From positions 1 through 21,432 of the forward strand of contig DFKQ01000027.1 in assembly GCA_002373875.1 (NCBI GenBank): a stretch of DNA of 21,432 nucleotides, read 5' to 3'. The position numbers and the translations under genes are program-made. The DNA comes from Lachnospiraceae bacterium UBA3641 (GTDB lineage: Bacteria > Bacillota > Clostridia > Lachnospirales > Lachnospiraceae). The notes under the pieces are model-generated. The model was not told the origin of the DNA, searched no databases, and saw only the letters and a list, made by a program, of their open reading frames with translations. Positions 6,156 to 13,314 of this stretch are shown one piece after another (positions within the stretch are counted from its first letter, which is position 1; every line of letters starts with the position of its first letter).

Positions 6156-6986
6156 TCAATTCAGTTTAAGGATTACAACTTCCGGATGATTGAAGAATCT
6201 TGGAAGCGGTGTGGTCTCTCTTGCCAATCCACGGCTGACCTCCATAATGCTGCCGTTTGACAGTTCATATGTACCGTTAACATATTTAGCCATAAATCCC
6301 TGGTCGGGTGCCAATAGCCCTTTGTTGATGAAGGGGATCCGGAACTGTCCTGCGTGAGCGTGCCCGGTGAGTATGAGGTCAAAATCATACTTTTCGTATG
6401 TGGATACTCTCTCGGGCCTATGACTTACAAGGATTTTAACATGAGAATCTTCTGTTTTGCCATAGGCGCTGCGAATTTGTTCCTCCCATTCATCATTTCT
6501 TAAATATGTGGGATCGTCTATGCCGCAGATATCCAAAGTTGAATTTCCAAAGGATATGGTATCGCAATCCCCATCAAGGACTTTAACACCTGCACCTTTA
6601 AGATATTCCTTCATTTCATCGATACGGCCGCTCCAGTATTCATGATTACCGGATACATAATATGTAGGATACTTGCTGCATACCTGCTCTACCAGCAGAT
6701 GCGCATTTTCATCACTTAAGCGGTTATCCAATATGTCGCCGCCAAGGATCACGATGTCCGGCTTCTCCTTTTCTATTCTCCTGACAAGCCAGTTCTGATT
6801 CTTCCCGTAATAACAGGAATGAAGATCCGTTATGAGTGCGATCCTTATTTCTTCAGGATCCCCATCTATAAGGTCGAGAGATATCCGTTCAGTTACGGGT
6901 ACCCATGACCATAACATCAGAAATATGAGAATAAGAGGGATGGCGATCCTTATATATACTTTTTTTGACTTTAGTTTCTTGCTCAT
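6156..6986 (-). CDS. Membrane-anchored metallophosphoesterase
   Basis: A 276-residue calcineurin-like phosphoesterase. All the usual two-metal motifs are visible: DLH (D54, H56), GGD (D84), GNHE (N114, H115), SH (H189) and GHAH (H209, H211). A positively charged N-terminus and a hydrophobic segment at residues 11-28 make a signal anchor, so the catalytic domain should face outside. Short anchored enzymes of this type (YkuE-like) act on phosphodiesters or lipid-linked phosphates, but the substrate here is unknown. Its ATG overlaps the stop of the truncated GAF gene by four bases (ATGA), so the two were translationally coupled. The ArsC-like gene follows after 25 bases. Confidence 0.88.
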   Translation of the reverse strand: MSKKLKSKKVYIRIAIPLILIFLMLWSWVPVTERISLDLIDGDPEEIRIALITDLHSCYYGKNQNWLVRRIEKEKPDIVILGGDILDNRLSDENAHLLVEQVCSKYPTYYVSGNHEYWSGRIDEMKEYLKGAGVKVLDGDCDTISFGNSTLDICGIDDPTYLRNDEWEEQIRSAYGKTEDSHVKILVSHRPERVSTYEKYDFDLILTGHAHAGQFRIPFINKGLLAPDQGFMAKYVNGTYELSNGSIMEVSRGLARETTPLPRFFNHPEVVILKLN

Positions 6987-7345
6987 CTATCTGTGTTAAG
7001 TGTTTCTTTACAACGTTCAATAAGCCTTACGATTTCTCCGAGTCCTTTCTCGTCCTCTTCAGAAAATCTGCCTTTTATAGGGCTGTCGATATCCAATACT
7101 CCAATCACACGGTTCTCACAAAAGATCGGAAGAACGATTTCAGAATTCGATGCGCTGTCACAGGCAATATGTCCCGGAAAGGCATGAACATCCTCTACCC
7201 GTATGATGCGATCTTCTTTAACTGCAGTTCCACACACGCCTTTTCCTACAGGAATCTGTGTGCAAGCAGTTTTGCCCTGAAAAGGACCTAGAAGCAGTTC
7301 ATTATCAAAAAGCAGGTAAAATCCCGCCCAGTTGATGTCCTCCAT
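6983..7345 (-). pseudogene. msrC: Free methionine-(R)-sulfoxide reductase (GAF type), 5'-truncated
   Basis: The frame begins at MEDINWAGFYLL and runs through LGPFQGK, IPVGKGVCGTAV, HIACDSASNSEIVLP and GVLDIDSP, which are diagnostic of the GAF-fold enzyme that reduces free methionine-R-sulfoxide. The three conserved cysteines C28, C38 and C62 keep the family's 10 and 24 residue spacing. About 40 residues that normally precede NWAGFYLL are missing. Upstream of the ATG the sequence is a palindromic repeat unit at 7356-7382, with a stop in frame beyond it and no ribosome binding site. The 5' part seems to have been removed at the repeat. A short product might still be made, because the metallophosphoesterase is coupled to it by ATGA, but activity is doubtful. 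Confidence 0.75.
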
Positions 7346-7355
7346 AGATTCAAAT

Positions 7356-7481
7356 GAGACAGGGGACGGTTCTCTGTCTCCCTTTTAACTCGTGATTCAA
7401 GAGTCACGGGGACAGGTTCCTTGACTCCCACTGCCGTGATTTGTCTTTGGGAATCGTGGGAATCGAGAACCGTCCCCGATT
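7356..7481. repeat. Cluster of three palindromic GGGGAC-core repeat units
   Basis: Three units lie end to end between the modA and msrC remnants. Unit one, 7356-7380, has arms GAGACAG/CTGTCTC. Unit two, 7401-7427, has arms GAGTCA/TGACTC and core CGGGGACAGGTTCCT. Unit three, 7461-7481, has arms AATCG/CGATT and the core in the opposite orientation. All share a GGGGACGGTTC-like core. A further CGTGATTC copy and GGGAATCGTGGGAATCG lie between the units. They resemble REP-type elements that are often spread by RAYT transposases, but no such gene is in the window. Confidence 0.7.
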
Positions 7482-7818
7482 TCCTCGTCCGCGGTGATAT
7501 CAAGCTGGTCCATCTGTTTCGATGCGGCAGATATGAAAATATCACAGTCAGCTCCCTCTTCTATCTGGGTTTTTAACGTACCCGACCAGTCGAAATTGTA
7601 CGTTATCACAATATCCGGATTTTTTCCATGTAGGCTTTTCCTATCTCCTCCATGGTCTCGGTCATAGATGCCGCCGCAAATACGATGAGTTCCGTCGGCT
7701 GTGTCCTTCCGGTCACACCGGGCATATTCTTTTCTTCTTTTACTGCACTGCCTGCGCATCCGCAAATTGAAAATGCACAAACAGACAGCACGACTACTAA
7801 TGCTGCTGCCTTTTTCAT
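7481..7818 (-). pseudogene. modA: Molybdate ABC transporter substrate-binding protein, truncated and frameshifted
   Basis: MKKAAALVVVLSVCAFSICGC is a lipoprotein-type signal with the lipidated cysteine in ICGC. It is followed by ELIVFAAASMTETMEEIGKAYMEK, the N-terminal start of ModA-type oxyanion-binding proteins. The frame is then lost in a run of six A at 7620-7625. One more A would restore NPDIVITYNFDWSGTLKTQI and DCDIFISAASKQMDQL, which are in the next frame. After about 113 codons the homology stops at a palindromic repeat (7461-7481), so roughly the last 60 percent of a normal ModA is missing. GGGAGG lies 12 bases before the chosen ATG. No modB or modC is in the window. Certainly non-functional as a binding protein. 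Confidence 0.8.
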
Positions 7819-7912
7819 AATATCGATCATCCTCCCATCCCGTTGGATCTCCCCAACGTTCACAGATTATATTATATGTTATTATTTGCGATACTACACG
7901 TTAAGTTCTTGC

Positions 7913-7951
7913 ACAAAACAGAAGGATATCCTTCCATTGGGATATCCCTCT
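7913..7951 (-). terminator. Candidate terminator downstream of the chemoreceptor gene
   Basis: On the minus strand AGAGGGATATCC (7951-7940) pairs with GGATATCCTTCT (7931-7920) over twelve positions with one G-T, with an eight-base loop. GTTTTG follows. It would end the chemoreceptor transcript after the small membrane frame. The T-tract is short, so strength is uncertain. Confidence 0.45.
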
Positions 7952-7977
7952 TATCCGGTATATTCAATATGACCTGC

Positions 7978-8124
7978 TTAGCATACCTTCGGTATCATGG
8001 TCATAAGACCAATCGCTATGAGCAGAGGTATCGCTATATACAGAAGTCCTCCGAATATCATGAGGAGTATAACAGCCGGCAGGAATATAAGGTATCCCGC
8101 GATCTTAAGTAATCTGTCTTTTAT
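7978..8124 (-). pseudogene. Small hydrophobic frame downstream of the chemoreceptor
   Basis: A 48-codon minus-strand frame reads IKDRLLKIAGYLIFLPAVIL and then LMIFGGLLYIAIPLLIAIG, ending at TAA 7978-7980. It would be a small membrane protein with one or two hydrophobic segments. The upstream AAAGGA is a plausible ribosome binding site, but the first codon after it is ATA, and an in-frame stop lies just upstream. So it is either a small protein that has lost its start codon or a remnant. No family recognised. Confidence 0.35.
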
Positions 8125-8153
8125 CCTTTATTAAAATCAGATTAAAAACGTTC

Positions 8154-10199
8154 TTAGTTATTTCCAACCCTGAATGCCGATATCTCATTCTTAAGACCGT
8201 TCATGTCGCTGTCCAATACGTCGGCGGTTCTGCCCAGCCTGTCAACGCTGTCAAGAAGCGAATCTGCTATGCTGCTGACCTTGGATGAACTGTCTGACGT
8301 ACTGTTTATGATCTCGGATATCTGCCTTACCGCAGATACCGCCTCCTTGCGTTCACTGTCAGCGAGCATGGCTGAGTCGGTTATCTTCCTTACTGCCTCG
8401 ATAAGAACCTGCATCCTTTCACGTATCTTATCAAATACTTCTATAACACTCTCGACATCACCCTGTTGCTGCCTTACAACCTCTTCAGCGTGCTGTGCGC
8501 TCTCGACACTGATCCTCGAATGCCCGTCTATCTTACCTATCTTATCGTCGATCTCGACCGTGGCCGAAGATGACTGGTCGGCAAGCTGTCTTATCTCATC
8601 GGCAACCACGGCAAAACCCCTTCCTGCTTCTCCCGCCCGAGCCGCCTCTATAGATGCGTTCAAAGAAAGGAGATTCGTCTTGTTTGAGATCGCATTTATC
8701 GTCTCGACAAACTCGGTGATACTCAGGGCATCCTTCTGAAGCTTAAGGATATTCTCACCAACCCTGGCTGAGAGCTCTGATGTCTCGGCTGCTCTGACGG
8801 CCAGATTGTTGACCATGTCGGTACCTTCATTTATCATCTGCTCCGTATCCTGTATCGCTCTCTCGATCTCATCAACATCGGCATTTATCTCCTTGATGCG
8901 TTCCGAAAGATTATTGGTTACACTGATACACTCTGATGCATGCTCCTCCTGCCTTACTATTCCGGCATTGATCTCATCTATCGCCGCGCCTATCTGGCCC
9001 GAATAATCCGAAATGGCCGTGGATGCTTCATTTACATCACGAGCCGATCCTTCCAGGTTATATGCCGTATCCGACAGTTTATAGATCAGTTTCTTATTGT
9101 TGACTATCATGTTTGAAGCGGAACTTGCAAGGAACTGGAACTCGTCCCTGCCCTTAGCCTTGACATCAACGGTAAGGTCACCGTTTGCAACTTCATCAAG
9201 CTTCTTTGAAATACGTTTCATGTTATTTTGGATGCCGGAAGCTATTATCGTTCCGATAAGAGCAGCCAGGACGGCTGCGACCGCCACCATTATGACCGTC
9301 ATTGTCTTGATCGATTCCGCCTGTCCGGTAACTGTTGCCATGGGAATGAGCGCACATACAGCCATGTTATTGAACTCACTCTTTTTATACATATAGATAT
9401 AATCACTGCCGTTGTATGTTACATTCTTATATCCCGCTTCCATCTCGGGATCATAGAAACTCTGATTTGTAAAAACCATATCCGTAAGGACTGTTTCCGA
9501 ATCCGGATCGATCGCAAATTCGGAACCGTCGGGCAGCACAAGCCCTACTGTGCTTCCCTTTCCGAAATCCATACCATTAAGGATATTGAATATGGTCTCC
9601 TTGTCCACATCAACTATGATATATGCAAGCTTTGATCCATCCTGTATCTGGAAGCTGTACAGATATCCGTTCTTATCAAGAGAAAGAGCATCATCAATGA
9701 TATCATGAGAGGATACCCAGCGCGGAAGCTGGGACGGATCGTTGGTCTTTTTCAGCTCTTCAAGATACTCGTCATAAACACCCGGAAGCTTATCCTGAAC
9801 TGCGGTACTGAGCATATCATACGCATTCTTCGTAACTATATGGATATCTTTAATGAAAGGATTGGTTGACTGTGAGGACATGAGCACAACTCTCTCATCC
9901 GAGTAGTATTTTCCCTTCTCGGCAGGCTTCTTCCCGGGCATACCGATAACATAACTCTCTATACCCGCATCCAGCATATATCTCATGGCTTCCGACTGAA
10001 TGAAGGTATTGCTCATATCCAGATAATCCACAGCCATATCTATCGTCTGTGTTGTCGATTCTATAAATCTGTCATTAAGACCCTTTGCGGACTGACGGTA
10101 TGATATATACCCAACCACTGCCATAAAAACCACCGGTATGATAAAGCAGGCAAATATCTTATTCCTGATACCCAGCAATCCGACGCGTTTCTTCTTCAT
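8154..10199 (-). CDS. Methyl-accepting chemotaxis protein with periplasmic-type sensor domain
   Basis: A 681-residue chemoreceptor. Transmembrane helix one is at residues 14-32. The extracytoplasmic domain, about 33-295, has the layout of a dCache-type sensor (helix, then LAYIIVDVDKETIFNIL and VGLVLPDGSEFAIDPDS). Transmembrane helix two is at 299-321 and a HAMP linker at about 322-375. The cytoplasmic signalling hairpin has its conserved tip EAARAGEAGRGFAVVADEIR at 518-537, which contacts CheA and CheW. There is no C-terminal CheR-binding pentapeptide. The ligand is unknown. GGAGGG lies eight bases before the ATG. It appears to be a single-gene unit with its own promoter at 10308-10336 and a candidate terminator near 7920. 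Flagellar or other chemotaxis genes are not in the window. Confidence 0.93.
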   Translation of the reverse strand: MKKKRVGLLGIRNKIFACFIIPVVFMAVVGYISYRQSAKGLNDRFIESTTQTIDMAVDYLDMSNTFIQSEAMRYMLDAGIESYVIGMPGKKPAEKGKYYSDERVVLMSSQSTNPFIKDIHIVTKNAYDMLSTAVQDKLPGVYDEYLEELKKTNDPSQLPRWVSSHDIIDDALSLDKNGYLYSFQIQDGSKLAYIIVDVDKETIFNILNGMDFGKGSTVGLVLPDGSEFAIDPDSETVLTDMVFTNQSFYDPEMEAGYKNVTYNGSDYIYMYKKSEFNNMAVCALIPMATVTGQAESIKTMTVIMVAVAAVLAALIGTIIASGIQNNMKRISKKLDEVANGDLTVDVKAKGRDEFQFLASSASNMIVNNKKLIYKLSDTAYNLEGSARDVNEASTAISDYSGQIGAAIDEINAGIVRQEEHASECISVTNNLSERIKEINADVDEIERAIQDTEQMINEGTDMVNNLAVRAAETSELSARVGENILKLQKDALSITEFVETINAISNKTNLLSLNASIEAARAGEAGRGFAVVADEIRQLADQSSSATVEIDDKIGKIDGHSRISVESAQHAEEVVRQQQGDVESVIEVFDKIRERMQVLIEAVRKITDSAMLADSERKEAVSAVRQISEIINSTSDSSSKVSSIADSLLDSVDRLGRTADVLDSDMNGLKNEISAFRVGNN

Positions 10200-10406
10200 G
10201 TGTAACCCTCCGCTTTGTTTATTGATCTGTAAAGATGTTTTATTTGGCTGAAAATATGACGTTCATATCACCGTCGTGATCGGCAATATGATTCTTTTGC
10301 CATGATATGTATATTCTATCACACATTATGCGTCAACTCTATCATTATTATTCTTTTCATCATTTCTCCCGTTGTTTTACAGTAACATACTCATGAGATA
10401 AACCAC
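10200..10406. other. 5' leader and promoter region of the chemoreceptor gene
   Basis: With the following terminator and repeat this is a 330-base gap. It holds the mcp promoter and a leader of roughly 100 bases. The leader contains two small inverted repeats, ATATGA/TCATAT (10254-10268) and ATCAC/GTGAT (10267-10280), which overlap by two bases and could form alternative hairpins. I see no coding frame of substance and no recognised riboswitch. Confidence 0.4.
10308..10336 (-). promoter_or_regulatory. Candidate promoter of the chemoreceptor gene
   Basis: TTGACG (10336-10331), a 17-base spacer and TATACA (10313-10308) on the minus strand fit a sigma-A promoter. The start point would give a leader of about 100 bases. 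A GCCGATCA sequence downstream resembles a motility-sigma -10 box, but it lacks a matching TAAA upstream. Confidence 0.5.
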
Positions 10407-10434
10407 AATCCCTTGTATAAAGGGATTTCTTTTT
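10407..10434 (+). terminator. Candidate intrinsic terminator on the plus strand
   Basis: AATCCCTT (10407-10414), loop GTATA and AAGGGATT (10420-10427) form a perfect 8-bp stem followed by TCTTTTT. The geometry is that of an intrinsic terminator read on the plus strand, although both neighbouring genes are on the minus strand. The same bases on the minus strand contain TTGACA, so part of it might instead be a promoter element. Confidence 0.45.
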
Positions 10435-10484
10435 GTCAAGATTTATGAATATATATGTTGCGTACTTGTGTATAATACTTATAT

Positions 10485-10531
10485 GGAATCGGGGACGGTT
10501 CTCAATTCCCCCGATCCACAGGGACAGGGTC
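10485..10531. repeat. Palindromic GGGGAC-core repeat at the 3' end of the ATPase gene
   Basis: Arms GGAAT (10485-10489) and ATTCC (10505-10509) flank the core CGGGGACGGTTCTCA. It is followed by GATCCACAGGGACAGGGTCA, which touches the ATPase stop codon at 10530-10532. Same family as the units at 7356-7481, 14703-14727 and 18566-18645. Confidence 0.7.
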
Positions 10532-12299
10532 AATAGGTCGCATCTTCCGGCTCATACATTCCTGCTATACAGCTTTTCTTGCAGAAGCAGATCCCGTAGG
10601 ATATGACTCCGGCGTAGCCTTCATCAAGTATCCCGTCCTCGTACTTCTTATCCCTTATCTGGGCGAAGGCTTCCTGCAAGCCTTCATCCATCTCATTGAA
10701 CTTCTTTCTCACCTTAAGCTCGAAGATGTAAGCGGGATCTTTGGGATTCATCGGATAAAGAACTATATCGGGGCGTCCGTCTCCGGCTTCCCTGTTTGAT
10801 TTTGCCGTATAATCGGTAACACCTATCAGCATTGACAGCAGATATCCGTGATAGAAGCTCTCCGCATTATCAAATGTGCTTATCGATTTCTTAAGCATTT
10901 CCGTCAGGATATGAGCCATCTCTTCGGTATCTTTTCGGATGACAGCCTTATGCAGATCTCCCCGGTCCGTCGATTTAACTGTCTTGTCAAACCAGACACG
11001 GATCTGGTTCCTGTAAATGCTGTTTATTTCAGCATTCGGAATACACATGGTAATGTATATATCATCGTTTTCCAGCCGTTCGGATACCTTCTTCATGTAT
11101 CCGGTAAAATACAGGAAGTTCCACAGGTTGTCCTCGTTCTCACGGATATCCCCGTAGGTTATATCTTCATGTATCCGTTTCTCTATTGTACCGCCGCTTA
11201 TCAGAGTATCGAGTTCTTCTCTCATGCCATTATCCGCATTTTCGATAAGCTCCTTTATTATAGAATTGGATGAGGTATTGGCCCAGTAGGGCTCCGCGAA
11301 TCTTTCCGGAGCTCCCACATGCTCGCTGACATAAGTTGTCACGCTCCACGGATTATATACCTCGACCTCCCCGAATAGATACCCGTCATACCAGTCCTTT
11401 ACCGTTTCTGTGTTACACTCAAGATCATAAGCCCGGAGCATTTCCTCAGTCTCTTCCTGCGTGAAGCCAAAATATTCTCCGAAATCCCTGTTTCTTATGG
11501 ATACAATCTTAAGATTATTAAGTCCAGTAAATATACTCTCCCTGCTTATCCTAAGGCACCCCGTCACCACAGCTCTCTCAAGCGCATCATTAGTCTTAAG
11601 GGCTGATTCAAACAGGGATCTTATAAAGTCGATCATCTCATCATAGAAGCCCCTGAACCAGGCATTCTCAAGGGGAACATCATATTCATCGATAAGGATT
11701 ATAACATTTTTATCATGATAGAGCTTGAGGCATTCCGATAATGTTTTTATCGCTGCCGTATATTTCGCACATTCCTGCTTAAAACCTTCATTCCATTCAT
11801 TTTTACCGACAAATCGCATCTCCTTCGCGTTCCAGATGGACAATCCGTTCAGCAATTCCCTGAATTTTTCTTTAGCCTCGTCCGGAAGCTTGTCGGATTT
11901 AAGAACATAAGAATGGCGTGAAAATTCTCCTATTATCTCTTCTCTCAGCCTTATGAACGCTCCATAAAAATCACCCTGCTTAGCAGACTTAAGCGACATG
12001 TTTATGACCGGATACTGTCCCATCATACCAAGGATCTCATCTCCTGCATCCATTATCTTCATGCCCTCAAAATACCGGCTGTTATCTACGGCATTACCGT
12101 TACGGTCATATTCAAGCTCGAAAAAGGTGCGGATCATGGACAGGGCAAGGGTCTTACCGAACCTGCGTGGCCTTGTAAAGAGCGTAGTCTTCCCTCCCTT
12201 ATCGAGCAGTTCCTTGATAAGCATGGTCTTATCGACGTAATACATTTTTTCCTTGGTGAAATCCTTAAAAAATTCGTATCCTATGCCTATCTTCTTCAT
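10530..12299 (-). CDS. AAA-ATPase-like protein with C-terminal PD-(D/E)XK nuclease-fold domain
   Basis: A 589-residue protein of the AAA-ATPase_like (PF09820) plus PDDEXK_9 (PF08011, formerly DUF1703) architecture. The N-terminus FFKDFTKEKMYYVDKTMLI leads into an unusual P-loop, TRPRRFGKTLAL (about residues 42-53). Walker B is IILIDEYDVPLENAW. In the C-terminal domain RPD (D511) and FELKV (E527, K529) give the D...E-x-K nuclease triad. The family is strongly expanded in rumen and gut Lachnospiraceae and other anaerobes; its role is unknown, with mobile or defence functions proposed. The ATG at 12299 is preferred over one eight codons upstream because GAGGA lies eight bases before it. The stop of the alcohol dehydrogenase frame overlaps this ribosome binding site region. 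The 3' end touches a palindromic repeat. Confidence 0.85.
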   Translation of the reverse strand: MKKIGIGYEFFKDFTKEKMYYVDKTMLIKELLDKGGKTTLFTRPRRFGKTLALSMIRTFFELEYDRNGNAVDNSRYFEGMKIMDAGDEILGMMGQYPVINMSLKSAKQGDFYGAFIRLREEIIGEFSRHSYVLKSDKLPDEAKEKFRELLNGLSIWNAKEMRFVGKNEWNEGFKQECAKYTAAIKTLSECLKLYHDKNVIILIDEYDVPLENAWFRGFYDEMIDFIRSLFESALKTNDALERAVVTGCLRISRESIFTGLNNLKIVSIRNRDFGEYFGFTQEETEEMLRAYDLECNTETVKDWYDGYLFGEVEVYNPWSVTTYVSEHVGAPERFAEPYWANTSSNSIIKELIENADNGMREELDTLISGGTIEKRIHEDITYGDIRENEDNLWNFLYFTGYMKKVSERLENDDIYITMCIPNAEINSIYRNQIRVWFDKTVKSTDRGDLHKAVIRKDTEEMAHILTEMLKKSISTFDNAESFYHGYLLSMLIGVTDYTAKSNREAGDGRPDIVLYPMNPKDPAYIFELKVRKKFNEMDEGLQEAFAQIRDKKYEDGILDEGYAGVISYGICFCKKSCIAGMYEPEDATY

Positions 12300-12310
12300 A
12301 TATACATTCC

Positions 12311-13266
12311 TCAACCAAAACAAAAACCCGCTTTAAATGCCTTTGATTCAAAAGCCTTCCCGTATTCCGAAAGATCATAGAGTTCCACCGGGGGAAATGA
12401 AACCTTTCCTTCGCTCAGAAGCTTTATCGCAGGTTCGAAGGGACCGCACCGGCTCCCGATCAGGCTTATCTCGTTTACCGCAAAGAGGCTCATATCCACG
12501 CTTGTCCTTCCCGCATATGTACTCTTAAGGACTATCGTCCCCATCTTACGGACTATGTTCATTGCAAGCTCTATCCCGGATGCATTACCCGCGGCATCGA
12601 CAACGTATTCAAAGCACTCATCGGCAGTTAAGCTCCTGTACCCGTCCCCTTCTTCATAATCCGACAGGAGTGTTGTTTTTGCAAACGGTTCAAACATTTT
12701 AAGCTTATCTTCATGCTTCCCGATAACGGTAAAATCTATTCCTGTAAGCGAGAGCACCTGCGAGATCATATAAGCAAGCCTTCCGTCTCCTATAACAGCT
12801 GCATTCAACGATGGATCAGGCCTTACCTGCTTCACTATTTCAATCGCTGCAGCCAGAGGTTCCGTAAAAATCGCTCTTTCCGGAGCCAGCTCCTTTGGAA
12901 TCGGATGGATGAGGTGGTTTGCCAAAGTCATATACTCGGCAAAGCAGCCATCTCTTGACATGCCTATGACCTTACGGGACAGGCAGTGCTTCTCCCGACC
13001 CGTCCGGCAGTATAAGCAGGTCCCGCAGCCTTCGTTAAGCTCTCCGACGACGATCCTGCCGACAAGGTCCTCTCTGTCACTTCACCGACAAATTCATGCC
13101 CCATGATACCCCGGAAATCAGGACGGTAACCCTTAAGGATCTCCTTATCGGTGCTGCATATGTCAGCAAGCAGCACCTTTATAAGACTGTGTCCCTTACT
13201 GCACTGCGGTATCCTGAGATCTTCCCTGTATACGGCCTTACTCCCGTCAAAATATATTGCCCGCAT
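12311..13266 (-). pseudogene. Zinc-dependent medium-chain alcohol dehydrogenase family gene, frameshifted
   Basis: The first frame reads MRAIYFDG through the catalytic-zinc residues ADICSTDKE and MGHEFVGEVT, then becomes nonsense. From about 13077 the next frame continues with EDLVGRIVVGELNEGCG and the four structural-zinc cysteines GCGTCLYCRTGREKHC. It then runs through the Rossmann strand AAVIGDGRLAY and IVLKSTYAG to a TGA at 12311-12313. Joined, this is a normal MDR dehydrogenase of about 317 residues. One base missing after GTGACAGA would explain the break. AGGAAG seven to twelve bases upstream supports the start at 13266. It follows the cysteine desulfurase gene closely and precedes the ATPase. 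The alcohol or polyol substrate is unknown. Recent inactivation or a sequence error are both possible, as the rest is intact. Confidence 0.8.
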
Positions 13267-13314
13267 ATCGCTTCTTCCTTTCATAAATGTACTCTGTAGA
13301 GAATCATGGACGAT

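Noticed and set aside
7397..7780. A 127-codon frame covering the modA remnant and the repeats as a real protein
   Set aside because: Its first half is out of frame with ModA and its last part is translated repeat sequence.
8203..9635. Several long open frames on the plus strand opposite the chemoreceptor gene
   Set aside because: They are rich in Ser, Leu, Thr and Ala as expected for the complement of a coiled-coil gene, have no ribosome binding sites, and match no family.
10271..10290. Motility-sigma (sigma-28 type) promoter for the chemoreceptor
   Set aside because: GCCGATCA resembles the -10 box, but no TAAA lies at the required distance; a sigma-A-type promoter just upstream is better supported.
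10200..10330. Riboswitch in the chemoreceptor leader
   Set aside because: Only two short overlapping inverted repeats are visible, with no conserved core such as that of cyclic-di-GMP classes that I can recognise.
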